A stretch of DNA of 64,000 nucleotides from JAZKFT01 sp039925965 (GCA_039925965.1 JBDSXW010000090.1:72399-136398), one strand, 5' to 3'; positions 1 through 9,714 are shown, counted from the stretch's first letter. Notes: a model not told the origin generated them from the letters alone. Numbers and translations: made by a program.

Positions 1-1
1 A

Positions 2-943
2 GGAATAACTGCCGGTAATGTTGTTGATCCGATACATGTATACGCACAACCTGGCACTTACACGGTGTGCCTGTATATTACTTCAGGCCATGGTTGCAAA
101 GACAGTGTTTGCAAACCGGTAGTAGTACCGGCTAATACTTTCCACTGCCAGCCAAGATTCACCAGCTTTGCTACCGGCCTCAGTGTGAAGTTTAACAGCG
201 CCCCTACGACTATAGCAGCAGGGGATAGCATAGTCAACCGCTTCTGGACATTTGGTGATGGCAGCACTGCCGGCAACCTCAAAGACCCAACGCATGCCTA
301 CCCTAGAGCAGGGGTTTACGAAGTCTGTCTCCGTATTCAAACACGCTTAGGTTGTATGGAAACCTGGTGTAAAAAAGTGGCCGTGGTTACTGCTGTGGGA
401 AATTGTGTTCCCTATTTCACAGCAGAACAAATTAATGGCGTGTTGCGCACGATGCGCTTTAATAGCGAACCAGCTTACAGCCAACTTGCAGGCGACAGTA
501 TTGTGGAACGTAACTGGATCTTTGGTGACGGATCAACATTGGGTGGAAACGTTATCAACCCCACCCACCAATATGCTGCAAGAGGCTCGTTTACTGTATG
601 TCTTAAATTAAGAACCGCCGCGGGTTGCGATACACGCTGGTGCCGCGAAGTAGTAGTTCAGGGCACCGACAGCACCCATGGAGCCGTGCTAATCGTAAAC
701 CTTTACCCTGTACCAGTAAATACTACACTCAACGCAACACTTTGGAGCCTATATAACAATGTAAATAGCGAACTTTCTATTTACGATGTGTATGGGGTGA
801 AAAAATGGAGCCAGAATAAACTACTTCCCGGCGGTAACAGCACCACCCAGATACCGGTAAGCCAGTTGGCCAATGGTCCATATATCTTCCGGGTTACCAC
901 TATCTATGGTGTGGTGAGCAGAAATTTCTTTAAAGTGCAGTAA
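2..943 (+). CDS. PKD-repeat secreted protein with T9SS C-terminal sorting domain (5' end outside window)
   Basis: The frame is already open at the first base, so the N-terminus and signal peptide lie upstream of the window. The visible part has three PKD-like repeats: the tail of one (about nt 2-130) and two complete ones (about nt 180-400 and 460-660), each with the WxFGDGST turn, an NPTHxY-type strand and a V-C-L-x-x-x-T strand. Each repeat has paired cysteines (GC...WC) that could form a disulfide. The last 80 or so residues (LYPVPVN start, ISxLANGPYIFRV-like end) are a type A T9SS sorting domain, so the product is probably exported through the SprA translocon and displayed or released. 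PKD repeats usually mediate carbohydrate or protein contacts; the actual function of this protein is not visible here. Confidence 0.85.
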   Translation, partial: GITAGNVVDPIHVYAQPGTYTVCLYITSGHGCKDSVCKPVVVPANTFHCQPRFTSFATGLSVKFNSAPTTIAAGDSIVNRFWTFGDGSTAGNLKDPTHAYPRAGVYEVCLRIQTRLGCMETWCKKVAVVTAVGNCVPYFTAEQINGVLRTMRFNSEPAYSQLAGDSIVERNWIFGDGSTLGGNVINPTHQYAARGSFTVCLKLRTAAGCDTRWCREVVVQGTDSTHGAVLIVNLYPVPVNTTLNATLWSLYNNVNSELSIYDVYGVKKWSQNKLLPGGNSTTQIPVSQLANGPYIFRVTTIYGVVSRNFFKVQ

Positions 944-966
944 GTAGCAGTAGGTAAATAATTAAG

Positions 967-1005
967 AAAACTCCTGGGTCAACAATGATCCGGGAGTTTT
1001 TATTA
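967..1005 (+). terminator. Intrinsic terminator after the PKD protein
   Basis: An aaaactcc-type stem with gtca/tgat continuation closes on an ACAA loop and is followed by a T-rich run. It lies 24 bases after the stop codon of the PKD/T9SS gene. The 5' A-run means it could also stop transcription from the other strand (malQ). Confidence 0.75.
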
Positions 1006-1202
1006 TTGCTCCCAGCACGGGTTTATCATGTTATGCGTCCGGGGGTAAAATCGGGAACTGATCGCCATGAATATTTTCCAACCATTAAAATAAAGCCGGT
1101 CATTCATTTGAAAGTAAAGAAAATATGCGCAAAAAATACCTTATAATCTGCCCTTCGGTCTTTCACCGCCGTCTGCCTTTTCGCTATAGAAACGTATTCG
1201 AA

Positions 1203-3905
1203 TTATCTGCCGCTATCCGCAGCAAATTCTGAAAGTGTTTTATTAAAACCATCAGCCTTTACCAGATCTTCCAAATAAATATGCATCCTGTAACGCCAGT
1301 AGTGGCGTGGATTGGCCGGGACATTAATCCGTTCTTCAGCCGGATTTTCTCTCCTGAGTTCCCCATCCATTCCCAGCAGGTCCTGTAGTTGAAAAATGCT
1401 CCACATCGCCGGACTATAAAGGTGCTGCACGATGATGTCTTTGGTGATGGCTGCCTCGCAGAAATAAGGCGCTGGGCCGGAATGGCCGAGTTCATTATTG
1501 TAAAACTGCTGTGTGGCGATCCGGTCTTCCTCCCACCAGCCGCGAATGGTGCTCATATCGTGAGTGCTGGGAGTGACCACGCTCATATACGGTGCCTGCG
1601 CCGGGTGAAAAAATTGCTGTTTCGGGTCTTTTGGCATTCGCTGAATCTCAAGACTTAGGATGCCCAGGTCTTTCATCACCCCCGGCACACAGTCGGGTAC
1701 CATGCCAAGGTCCTCCCCGCAAATGAGCATATTGGTACTGGCTTTCAGCGCGGGCAGTTTTTGCATCGCCTGTTGCTTCCAGAAATGATTTTGCCTGTCA
1801 AAAAAATAATTGGAGTATAGTTCCGTCAGCAGTAACTGGGTATTTATATCGAGGTAGCGGAACGAACTTGTTTTGTCCATGCTAATCCGCGGATGGAATT
1901 TCTCGTCGGTTGAGCCAGGCTCTTCTATCAGCACCACGTTGCTTACCAGGTCATACAGTTTATCTCGTATCCAGTCGTCTACCTGACTTTGGGAAGCAAA
2001 CCATGCTTCTAATTTGCGCTGGCTATTAAAACCTTCTTTCAGGTGATAAGGTTCCTGCTTCACATTGTCTACAAAATTATCTTTTACCCATTCCGCCTTG
2101 ATCCCAAATAATTCCCGCAACACCATATCGTTGATAAACGGTTTGCAGTAACGGTCCTTATCAAACCAGATGCCCTTGTCCTTGAATTCACTACGAAATA
2201 CCGGGATGGCTGGCGCAAACCTGCCAAGGATGCCCTGCACCGCATCCATTGGAATACTCCAGATGCGGAAGAACCCGAGAATATGATCAATGCGGAATGC
2301 ATCAAAATAATGGCTCATCTGTTCGAAACGCTGCTTCCACCAACTGAAACCATCTTCCTGCATCTGCTGCCAGTTATAAGTAGGGAAACCCCAGTTCTGA
2401 CCCTTGATGGCGAAATCGTCAGGCGGTGCACCAGCTTGTGCATCCATGTTAAACAAACCGGGATTTACCCAGGCATCGCAACTGTTACGATACACCCCGA
2501 TTGGGATATCACCTTTCATCACTATATCATTTTGATGGGCATAGGCCGCAGCTTCCGAAAGCTGTACATGGAGCTGGTATTGTACAAAAAGATGCACGGC
2601 TACTTTATCATAAACCTTACTTTTTGGCGAAGCCAGCTTTTCTATCTCAGCCGGATTATATATGGCATATTTACCCCAATTGGCAAATTCAATCGTATTA
2701 TTCGTATCTCTCAAATAACAAAAAACGGCGTATGGAAGTAACCAATGCCGGTTATAATCATAAAAAGCCAGCCAGTCTTCGTTTGCCTGCCAACTGGCCT
2801 TCATGGCGGCATACAGCAGTTTAAGCGTATCATTCTTTATTTTAGTCACCTGTTCATAATCTACCTCCGGCAAGGCATTTAGCGTAGCCTGCTTACTGCT
2901 TAATGGCGTCATTATGGCTTTATGTTTTTCCCCTGCCACCTGTGCCAGGTTGATGAACATAGGGTGGAGCGCAAATGCTGAAATGGCCGCATAGGGATAA
3001 CTATCTGACAAGGTGTGCGTAGCGGTGGTATCGTTTAGCGGCAATAGTTGTATGAGTTTTAAACCTGCTTTTTTGGCCCAATCAACCAACTGGTGGATAT
3101 CGGTGAACTCGCCTACCCCAAAGCTCTTCTGGCTTCTCAAACTAAACACGGGGATAGCTACACCTGCACCCCTGAAATTATTACTGGGCAGGTTCGCAAA
3201 GCCGTCGTGCAGTACGGTGAGGTGCTGCCGGGCACCATTACCATTCAGTAAGCGGTTTTTGCCATCTTCAAAATGAACAAAACCATTTGCGGATATATCC
3301 CAAACACCATATTTGTAGGCCACCGGAAAAGCAGCCTGGGAGAGATTCAGCGCTATAGTGTACCAGTTACCATCTTTACCAAGCAGTCGTGGGTGTATGG
3401 TATCCCAGGAGCTCAGTTCGCTGGCGCTCCCTACAATGCACAAGGTTTGGCCCGGGGCCAGGACCGGCGTTTTTACTTTAAAAATATGGGTAATATTATA
3501 CTCGTCATCAAACGACTCCTGCCCGGCTATGGGCGCGCCCTGCCCACTGAATAATGTTTGTTGAAAGGGCTGTGTATAAAGTGCGTTTTGAAATTCACCA
3601 GCATAGTTCCAGGCGTCGATTACCTGTATATCTACGCCGCCGGCTCTGGCAGTTTTAATATTGCGGTCGGTGCCCCAGTCGGTAGTCATGATGCCGTCCG
3701 TATCCTGCAATAAATAATTGTAGGTAAGTGAAGGTGTTACCGCGGCGTCTACTTCCAGCGACCCATACCAGAACTCGTCGTTAAGGTAACTCAACGGTAA
3801 TGCATTGGCAGTATCGCCATTACCCAATTCTGAAATATTACCGGTAATAAAAAAAGACTGACCTACGATAGTTTGGTAGCGGAGATAGAAATGAATTGTA
3901 AGCAT
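1203..3905 (-). CDS. malQ: 4-alpha-glucanotransferase with two N-terminal CBM20 starch-binding domains
   Basis: Amylomaltase (GH77) that transfers alpha-1,4-glucan segments between maltodextrins in the cytoplasm. The 900-residue length is well above the E. coli-type enzyme because two CBM20 modules precede the catalytic barrel (roughly residues 1-105, FITGNISELGN; and 140-240, IVGSASELSSWD), an architecture typical of Bacteroidota and plant DPE2-like enzymes. GH77 motifs are intact: FRIDH (nucleophile Asp, about residue 541), CGEDLG (acid/base Glu, about 727) and PSTHDMS (third carboxylate, about 783). I chose the ATG at 3905 (MLTIHFYLRY), which begins exactly at the first CBM20 strand; an ATG five codons upstream (3920) is also open. 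There is no signal peptide. It is monocistronic, between a convergent terminator and a repeat-rich gap. Confidence 0.95.
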   Translation of the reverse strand: MLTIHFYLRYQTIVGQSFFITGNISELGNGDTANALPLSYLNDEFWYGSLEVDAAVTPSLTYNYLLQDTDGIMTTDWGTDRNIKTARAGGVDIQVIDAWNYAGEFQNALYTQPFQQTLFSGQGAPIAGQESFDDEYNITHIFKVKTPVLAPGQTLCIVGSASELSSWDTIHPRLLGKDGNWYTIALNLSQAAFPVAYKYGVWDISANGFVHFEDGKNRLLNGNGARQHLTVLHDGFANLPSNNFRGAGVAIPVFSLRSQKSFGVGEFTDIHQLVDWAKKAGLKLIQLLPLNDTTATHTLSDSYPYAAISAFALHPMFINLAQVAGEKHKAIMTPLSSKQATLNALPEVDYEQVTKIKNDTLKLLYAAMKASWQANEDWLAFYDYNRHWLLPYAVFCYLRDTNNTIEFANWGKYAIYNPAEIEKLASPKSKVYDKVAVHLFVQYQLHVQLSEAAAYAHQNDIVMKGDIPIGVYRNSCDAWVNPGLFNMDAQAGAPPDDFAIKGQNWGFPTYNWQQMQEDGFSWWKQRFEQMSHYFDAFRIDHILGFFRIWSIPMDAVQGILGRFAPAIPVFRSEFKDKGIWFDKDRYCKPFINDMVLRELFGIKAEWVKDNFVDNVKQEPYHLKEGFNSQRKLEAWFASQSQVDDWIRDKLYDLVSNVVLIEEPGSTDEKFHPRISMDKTSSFRYLDINTQLLLTELYSNYFFDRQNHFWKQQAMQKLPALKASTNMLICGEDLGMVPDCVPGVMKDLGILSLEIQRMPKDPKQQFFHPAQAPYMSVVTPSTHDMSTIRGWWEEDRIATQQFYNNELGHSGPAPYFCEAAITKDIIVQHLYSPAMWSIFQLQDLLGMDGELRRENPAEERINVPANPRHYWRYRMHIYLEDLVKADGFNKTLSEFAADSGR

Positions 3906-4286
3906 AGAGGTAGCAAGCATGTTAACAAGTGTTTTTCAATGGCATACAAATGTAGGGAATGGAAAGATTTATGTGTACATTTTACACAAAGGGAGTTTTA
4001 GTACTTGGTTACCTGATTTTCGTTGTCGGTTGAACCGGGTCAATCGTCATCAGGTAAGGTAGTGAGTGGTCATTCGGTCGCCAGGTCGTGGTCAATGGTC
4101 AGTTGGTCAATAGAGATTCAAGTTGGGATTGGGGTGATAACGCTATAAGGAACATTAAAATCGGGGCCGCAATACAGGTTTTGCGGTTTGAGCAATGCAA
4201 GGTATTTTCGCCCTCCGTCACACAGATCACTTATCACACGCCGAAAATCACAAAAAATACATCACAAATCATAAATCATAAATCAA
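3906..4286. repeat. Repeat-rich gap with GGTCA words between malQ and lpdA
   Basis: This 381-base divergent gap holds no convincing gene. Bases 4055-4113 are built from near-repeats of GGTCA/GGTCAATGGTCAGTTGGTCAAT. The 50 bases before lpdA are a second low-complexity run of ATCACA/AATCATAAATCA words. Promoters for both flanking genes must lie here, but I could not fix a -33/-7 pair. A 75-codon open frame from 4088 to 4315 crosses the repeats and runs into lpdA; I treat it as chance. Confidence 0.6.
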
Positions 4287-5672
4287 ATGGCCTACGACGT
4301 AGTTGTTCTCGGTAGCGGACCCGGTGGTTATCCTGCCGCCATCCGTGCATCCCAATTGGGTAAAAAAGTAGCGATTGTAGAAAAAGAAAGCCTTGGTGGC
4401 ATTTGCCTGAACTGGGGCTGCATTCCTACCAAGGCATTACTCAAAAGTGCCCAGGTATACGAATACCTGAAACATGCACAGAACTATGGCATACAGGCCA
4501 CTGGAACGCAGGATTTTGGCGCTGTCATTAAGCGTAGCCGCAACGTAGCTGACAAAATGAGTAAGGGCATACAGTTCCTGATGAAGAAAAATAAGATCGA
4601 TGTGATTATGGGTACCGGCAAACTAGTGGCCGCCAATAAACTGGAAGTGACCGCAGCCGATGGCAGCAAGCAAATGGTGGAAGCCACCAATATCATCATC
4701 GCCACGGGTGGACGAGCCAAGCAGTTGCCAAGTATGCCTGTAGATGGTAAAAAAATTATCGCCTACCGCGAAGCGATGAACTTGCCCGATCAACCTAAAA
4801 GCATGATCGTTTGTGGCAGCGGTGCTATCGGTGTGGAGTTCGCCTATTTCTACAATAGCATGGGTACCAAGGTGACCATAGTGGAATTTTTGCCAAGGAT
4901 AGTGCCCGTAGAAGACGAGGATATCAGCAAAGAACTGGAGAAACAATTCAAACGTGGTGGCATGGATATCATGACCGGCAGCGAAGTACTGAGTGTGGAT
5001 ACCAGCGGCGAAGCTGTAAAAGCCACTGTGAAAACACCAAATGGTAACGTGGTGCTCGAAGCCGACGTTTTGCTGAGCGCCGTAGGAGTGATTTCCAATA
5101 TTGAGAATATCGGCCTTGAAGAATTGGGTATCGCAACAGAAAAAGGGAAGATTACCGTTGACCAATATGGCCAAACCTCGCTGAAGGGTGTATACGCTAT
5201 CGGCGATTGTACCCCAGGGCAGGCACTCGCCCATGTAGCTTCCAAGGAAGGCATCAATGCTGCCGAGCATATTGCAGGTCACCATCCCGAACCCATGGAT
5301 TATAATAATATTCCCGGCTGTACTTACTGCACGCCAGAGATTGCCAGTGTCGGGTATACCGAAGCCAAAGCCAAAGAAGCCGGATACGAAATCAAAGTGG
5401 GTAAATTCCCCTTTATGGCAAGCGGAAAAGCCGTTGCTTCAGGAGCTACCGAAGGTTTTGTAAAAGTAATCTTCGATGCCAAGTATGGTGAATTTTTAGG
5501 ATGTCATATGATTGGCTTCAATGTTACCGAAATGATCGCTGAAGCTGTTGTTGCCCGCAAACTGGAAACAACAGCGCATGAACTACTCAATGCTGTTCAC
5601 CCTCACCCTACCATGAGCGAAGGCCTGAAAGAAGCCGTAGCCGTGGCTTACGGAGAGGCCATCGATATTTAA
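4287..5672 (+). CDS. lpdA: Dihydrolipoyl dehydrogenase (E3)
   Basis: The FAD flavoprotein of 2-oxo acid dehydrogenase and glycine cleavage complexes, which reoxidises dihydrolipoamide with NAD+. The 461-residue length is normal for the family. It has an N-terminal FAD-binding GSGPGGYPAA motif, the redox-active disulfide C40-LNWG-C45, an internal NAD-binding GSGAIGVEFA motif (about 175), the second FAD motif AIGDCTPG (about 308) and the C-terminal active-site HPHPTMSE (about 438-446). It starts at the ATG after the AATCATAAATCAA run, without a Shine-Dalgarno sequence. The gene stands alone, with no E1 or E2 gene nearby, so which complex it serves cannot be told from context. Confidence 0.97.
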   Translation: MAYDVVVLGSGPGGYPAAIRASQLGKKVAIVEKESLGGICLNWGCIPTKALLKSAQVYEYLKHAQNYGIQATGTQDFGAVIKRSRNVADKMSKGIQFLMKKNKIDVIMGTGKLVAANKLEVTAADGSKQMVEATNIIIATGGRAKQLPSMPVDGKKIIAYREAMNLPDQPKSMIVCGSGAIGVEFAYFYNSMGTKVTIVEFLPRIVPVEDEDISKELEKQFKRGGMDIMTGSEVLSVDTSGEAVKATVKTPNGNVVLEADVLLSAVGVISNIENIGLEELGIATEKGKITVDQYGQTSLKGVYAIGDCTPGQALAHVASKEGINAAEHIAGHHPEPMDYNNIPGCTYCTPEIASVGYTEAKAKEAGYEIKVGKFPFMASGKAVASGATEGFVKVIFDAKYGEFLGCHMIGFNVTEMIAEAVVARKLETTAHELLNAVHPHPTMSEGLKEAVAVAYGEAIDI

Positions 5673-5684
5673 TTTTTAATTTTC

Positions 5685-5731
5685 CTTAAAAAAAAGGGTT
5701 ACAAGCAGTCGCTTGTAACCCTTTTTTTTAA
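5685..5731 (+). terminator. Strong intrinsic terminator after lpdA
   Basis: A perfect stem in which AAGGGTTACAAGC pairs with GCTTGTAACCCTT around an AGTC loop, with an A-run on the left and eight T on the right. It lies 13 bases after the lpdA stop. Confidence 0.92.
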
Positions 5732-5763
5732 GGTAGCCAGCCTTTAAAAGGCTGGCTACCTTT
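5730..5763. terminator. Second inverted repeat, probable terminator for the hpf-like gene
   Basis: AAGGTAGCCAGCC and GGCTGGCTACCTT form a perfect stem around TTTAAA, immediately adjoining the lpdA terminator and 12 bases from the end of the minus-strand hibernation factor gene. Its T/A tails are weak, so it may act together with the first hairpin as a bidirectional terminator. Confidence 0.6.
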
Positions 5764-5774
5764 CCTTGCAAAAG

Positions 5775-6152
5775 CTACCTCACTACATCTTCCAATTCCA
5801 CATCTGTATCATCTGCCGCTGCTTCCAGTATTGCATCGTGAATGGCGGCCGCATCTCCCTGGCGACTCTTGTTGCGGTCTTTAATTTTTCGAAGCTGCTG
5901 CGACAAAACTTCCACACATTCATTAACCGAAGTCTCAAAATGGGCACTGTGCTTTTTTACGAATGGGTCATTACCCGGCACTTCCAGCCGGATCTCGCAA
6001 TAGTCACTGTCGGGATTTCCTGCGGGGCCTTTGTAGAGTGTAACCGTAGCTCTTACAATATGATCACCCCTTAACGATCCTACTTTATCCTGTATAAAAG
6101 TTTCTAATGACGCCCCGGCATTAAAGCCTAAAGACTGAATAATAATATCCAT
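5775..6152 (-). CDS. hpf: Ribosome hibernation promoting factor, short HPF/RaiA type
   Basis: Member of the sigma-54 modulation/HPF family, which binds the 30S decoding region in stationary phase. The 125 residues cover only the N-terminal beta-alpha-beta-beta-beta-alpha domain: start MDIIIQSLGF, a basic/acidic strand VRATVTLYKG, a CEIRLEVPG strand and a long C-terminal helix (FETSVNECVEVLSQQLRKIK). A long-HPF dimerisation domain is absent; the tail is acidic. The family assignment is firm, while the choice between HPF and RaiA (YfiA) is not. The gene is monocistronic and convergent with lpdA, with a 250-base upstream gap. Confidence 0.88.
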   Translation of the reverse strand: MDIIIQSLGFNAGASLETFIQDKVGSLRGDHIVRATVTLYKGPAGNPDSDYCEIRLEVPGNDPFVKKHSAHFETSVNECVEVLSQQLRKIKDRNKSRQGDAAAIHDAILEAAADDTDVELEDVVR

Positions 6153-6402
6153 AGCAAAAATTAATTTTTCTTTGAATTGTCCATTATTATGCCAATAAAT
6201 CCAGACGCCAGAGCTGAGTTATTAAGCTGTCCTGCCCTGTTATGGGTGAGCCGGCACACGGTAGATAAATCAATGAAATGCCGAATCCCGCTGCAATCGT
6301 TTGCGTAATATTCTCCCGCAGTTTTAAAAAAAACGTTTAATTCTGTACTGCCATTTACAGATTCCTAAGGCCTGTTTCAACACGAATGTTAATCGTCTCC
6401 AT

Positions 6403-9021
6403 ATGAAAAAAAATTACCCGCAGTCCATCTTATTGTTATCGTCTTTTCTGCTGCTCTTCGGCATTTCCCATGCCCAGCAAATTGCCTTTCCGGGTGCTGA
6501 GGGCGCCGGAAAATTTACCAGTGGTGGTCGCGGCACTCCGGCCATGCTCACCAAGGTTTTTGAAGTCACCAGCCTGGATGATGTAAACACCCCGGGTACC
6601 TTGCGCTATGCCTGCGCCCAGTCTATCGCTACCTACCCGTTCCGCACAATCGTCTTTAGGGTATCGGGCACCATACATCTTGGTGTAAAACTATCAATAC
6701 CCAAAAATACTACCGTCGCCGGCCAGACTGCACCAGGAGATGGTATTTGTGTGGCAGATTTTCCTACGGTAATCAATGGCGATAATGTGATTGTGCGATA
6801 TATGCGTTTTAGAATGGGTGATAAAAACCAGCTAAAAACAACGCCATCAGGCTGCGGTGTTCCTGTAGCGCCATTTACACCTGCTTGTATGCCACTCGAT
6901 GGCAGCGGCGGAGATGATGCCCTGGGCGACCTTGGCCACAAAAACCTGATTATTGATCATTGTTCCGTAAGCTGGAGTAATGATGAAGCACTGACGATGT
7001 ACCGTGGCGATAGCCTCACCTTACAATGGAATCTCATAAGTGAACCATTGAATTATTCCTTCCATTTTGAAACAGGCGACACCGACTTCGAAATGCACGG
7101 GTACGGCGGCATCTGGGGCGCACTGCATGGTTCATTTCATCATAACCTTATTGCGAACTGCCGTAACCGCACACCGAGGTTTGCCGGCAATAGCACTTAT
7201 GCGCCAGGCGCTATTGAAAGTGCTGATTTCAGGAACAACGTGCTGTACAACTGGGGTATCAATAATATCTATGGCGGTGATGGCGGCCAGTACAACATCG
7301 TCAACAACTACTACAAATTTGGACCACTAACCAGCAGTGGCGTAAAAAGCAGGGTTGTAGGTGTAGATAGCACCGCGGCGTTTGGATACGCCAAATATTA
7401 TCTCTCTGGAAATTATGTGGACGGTTCGCCTGCCAACACAGCCAACAACTGGTCCGGGGCGGGAATGAACACGGGCAATCTTGCCGACACCGTTAAATCC
7501 AAATCAAATACCCCCTTCCTCTCTGGTTATTTACCATTAACGACCGACGACCCGGCAGCTGCTTATGATACCGTATTGAAAGCGGTTGGCTGCGTGATTC
7601 CTACCAGGGATACCCTCGATATACGGATCATCGGAAATGTAATCGCCAGAACCGGGAAGTTTATTGATGTTCAGGGCGATCACCCGCATGGTACTCCGTA
7701 TGCGCAAACAGTAAATGCCTGGCCTACACTGGTTTCGGCCGCAGCTCCGATCGACAGTGATCATGACGGTATGCCCGACACCTGGGAAACCAACAACGGC
7801 CTGAACCCCAACAACCCGGCTGATCGTGGGTTGGTTGCGGGCAACGGCTACACCAATCTTGAAAATTATTTAAACAGCATCAGTGGCACCATGGCCGCCG
7901 TAGTTCCTACCACTGCGGCAAGCGCTTCCTGGACCTTGCTGGCCGATCAGACGCCCAGTGTTTCCGGAAATATTACTGCTACCAACCAGGCCTTGGGTTC
8001 TTACCTGGCAGGCCTTCAGTACAACAGCACTTTCGGCACCATAACCGGCTGGCAGCGGAGTGGTACAACATCCTTTCTGCCGGTTTGGTACAATGCAAAT
8101 TCGTATGTTGAATATACAGTTACCCCAACGGCGGGCAAAAAATTCACCACCGATTCTATCGTATTAAGTTCGCTCGGCGGAGGCACTGGTACTGCGAAAA
8201 TGATCCTCTATTATTCGCTTGATGGATTTGCTACTTCGGCACCTTTAGGCGCGACCACGTACAATGGCTTTTCTTACGCTGCCATGGACACAACGGCACC
8301 AATAGCGTTGCTTAATACGAGCACCACGCCATTGACCGGAGGACAGGTGGCTTCGGCAATCACTTCGATTGTAGTGATGCCGGGGCAAACCCTCAGTATC
8401 AGGGCCTATGTGTGGATAACAGGTTCAGGCAACAGGTATTATGCCAGCCAGGGTGTAAAAGTGTTTGGCACAACGAGCGATGTGGTGGTTCCTTTACTGC
8501 TTACAAACTTTTCAGCCGTTAGGGAATATGGCCAGGTGAAACTCAACTGGAAAACAGCGAATGAATCGAACATGAACCAGTTCGAGTTGCAAAAAAGCAT
8601 TGATGGACAAACCTTCTATCCGGCTGGCACGGTAGCGGCTAATAACACTGCCACCGCCAGCTACGCTTTTACCGACAACGTTGCACAATCCGGCCTGGTG
8701 TACTACCGGTTAAAAATGATCGGTAAAGACGGCTCTTTCAAGTATAGCTTTATTGTAGCCGTTACAAACACAAAGCAAAAAGAAAGCTTATCTGTATTTC
8801 CTAATCCGGTGATGAACAGTGTTACGCTCGGCTATGAAAAAGCAACTAAAAATGCTTCCCTGTCTGTTCTTAATGTGGAAGGCAGGAAAATGCTAACCGC
8901 ACTGATTCCCACAGGCACGACGCAGACATCTTTTGACGTTACAGGATTACTACCGGGCATGTACCTGTTGCGGTACAGCGACGACAAAAGAGTACAAACG
9001 ATCAAGTTTATCAAGCACTAA
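6403..9021 (+). CDS. Secreted pectate-lyase-like (PL1) protein with T9SS sorting domain
   Basis: The 872-residue precursor has a signal peptide (MKKNYPQS..., cleavage near HAQQ). Residues about 25-340 form a right-handed beta-helix of the polysaccharide lyase family 1 type: FPGAEGAGKFTSGGRG at the N-terminus, DDALG, IIDHCSVSWSNDEALT and a long ladder of HHN/NNV/NNYY turns typical of pectate lyases. A calcium-binding DSDHDGMPDTWE motif (about 450) follows, then a beta-sandwich of unknown role (about 510-700), an FnIII-like stretch common in Bacteroidota (LTNFSAVREYGQVKLNWKT) and a T9SS sorting domain (VFPNPVMN...). It probably degrades or binds pectin-like polysaccharide outside the cell. No SusCD pair or other pectin enzymes adjoin it. 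Catalytic residues were not verified by alignment. Confidence 0.88.
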   Translation: MKKNYPQSILLLSSFLLLFGISHAQQIAFPGAEGAGKFTSGGRGTPAMLTKVFEVTSLDDVNTPGTLRYACAQSIATYPFRTIVFRVSGTIHLGVKLSIPKNTTVAGQTAPGDGICVADFPTVINGDNVIVRYMRFRMGDKNQLKTTPSGCGVPVAPFTPACMPLDGSGGDDALGDLGHKNLIIDHCSVSWSNDEALTMYRGDSLTLQWNLISEPLNYSFHFETGDTDFEMHGYGGIWGALHGSFHHNLIANCRNRTPRFAGNSTYAPGAIESADFRNNVLYNWGINNIYGGDGGQYNIVNNYYKFGPLTSSGVKSRVVGVDSTAAFGYAKYYLSGNYVDGSPANTANNWSGAGMNTGNLADTVKSKSNTPFLSGYLPLTTDDPAAAYDTVLKAVGCVIPTRDTLDIRIIGNVIARTGKFIDVQGDHPHGTPYAQTVNAWPTLVSAAAPIDSDHDGMPDTWETNNGLNPNNPADRGLVAGNGYTNLENYLNSISGTMAAVVPTTAASASWTLLADQTPSVSGNITATNQALGSYLAGLQYNSTFGTITGWQRSGTTSFLPVWYNANSYVEYTVTPTAGKKFTTDSIVLSSLGGGTGTAKMILYYSLDGFATSAPLGATTYNGFSYAAMDTTAPIALLNTSTTPLTGGQVASAITSIVVMPGQTLSIRAYVWITGSGNRYYASQGVKVFGTTSDVVVPLLLTNFSAVREYGQVKLNWKTANESNMNQFELQKSIDGQTFYPAGTVAANNTATASYAFTDNVAQSGLVYYRLKMIGKDGSFKYSFIVAVTNTKQKESLSVFPNPVMNSVTLGYEKATKNASLSVLNVEGRKMLTALIPTGTTQTSFDVTGLLPGMYLLRYSDDKRVQTIKFIKH

Positions 9022-9052
9022 AGCTATAGGATTGTTTAAAAATTAGTATGGC

Positions 9053-9090
9053 AAAAAGCCTCCCGATATAATTCACGGAGGCTTTTGTTT
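9053..9090 (+). terminator. Intrinsic terminator after the PL1 gene
   Basis: AAAAGCCTCC pairs with GGAGGCTTTT around a 13-base loop, followed by TGTTT. It lies 32 bases after the stop codon. Confidence 0.85.
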
Positions 9091-9714
9091 GTGATCAACA
9101 TGCTGGTAAAAAAACAAGGTTGCGAATACGCTATCTACCTATGGAAACGACGCCTAGCTTCTTATGAACTCAACCGCTGTTTTGCTGAAAGGAGAACCAT
9201 CCTTACTGAGAATATAGTATAAATAAAACGCTGCCTGTCTGCCATTGGCTATTGCCCCGCCCCAGGCGCAAATAGTATTCGTTTTGCCGCTGACATAGCC
9301 CCGGTTGATTACGTATCAACACTCACGCTACATTGAATCTGGAAATATGCCATGCCGCTAAGCCGGGGAACCTGCAGAGAATGGCAGAGCTATCAAAGAG
9401 TGTCTGTTACCCCAATGCCTCCGCTTTTGCCGGCTGCTTATGAGGAAATCCTGGTATTTTTATACACTAATTAAAGTTTTAACAAGGAGTTCATCTTTGT
9501 TAAAGAAACCAGTCCGCCAACTGTCCATTCTATCACACAACCGGGTCCTCAGTTGTTAACGGAACCTTCTCCTGCATCTCTCATTAACATTTTTTAAACT
9601 TGTAAAAAGGCATTTTGGCACAGTTTTCCGAAATGGAGGGATAGAATGGATCAAGATTTCAATCAAAACTAAGAATTGTACTCGGTTCAATTTTTCACCT
9701 TTAAATGAGAAGTT
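9091..9714. other. 624-base gap with no intact gene
   Basis: No complete gene is visible. A minus-strand coding-like fragment occupies 9154-9315 (listed separately). The part from 9345 to 9714 looks non-coding and gets more A/T-rich towards the downstream lipoprotein gene, whose promoter should lie near its right end. Confidence 0.5.
9154..9315 (-). pseudogene. Coding-like fragment, possible 3' remnant of a lost gene
   Basis: A minus-strand open stretch of 53 codons, bounded upstream by TGA and with no good start codon, reads as a natural-looking protein end (for example NTICAWGGAIANGRQAAFYL and FSKTAVEFIRS before TAG). Composition is protein-like and unlike the repeat-rich gaps elsewhere. 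I do not recognise the family. It could be the tail of a decayed gene, or chance. Confidence 0.3.

Noticed and set aside
4088..4315. 75-codon plus-strand frame before lpdA
   Set aside because: Built from the GGTCA and ATCA repeat words and runs into lpdA in another frame.
4623..5285. 220-codon minus-strand frame inside lpdA
   Set aside because: Antisense to conserved E3 sequence, no family features, His/Phe-rich composition of a mirror frame.
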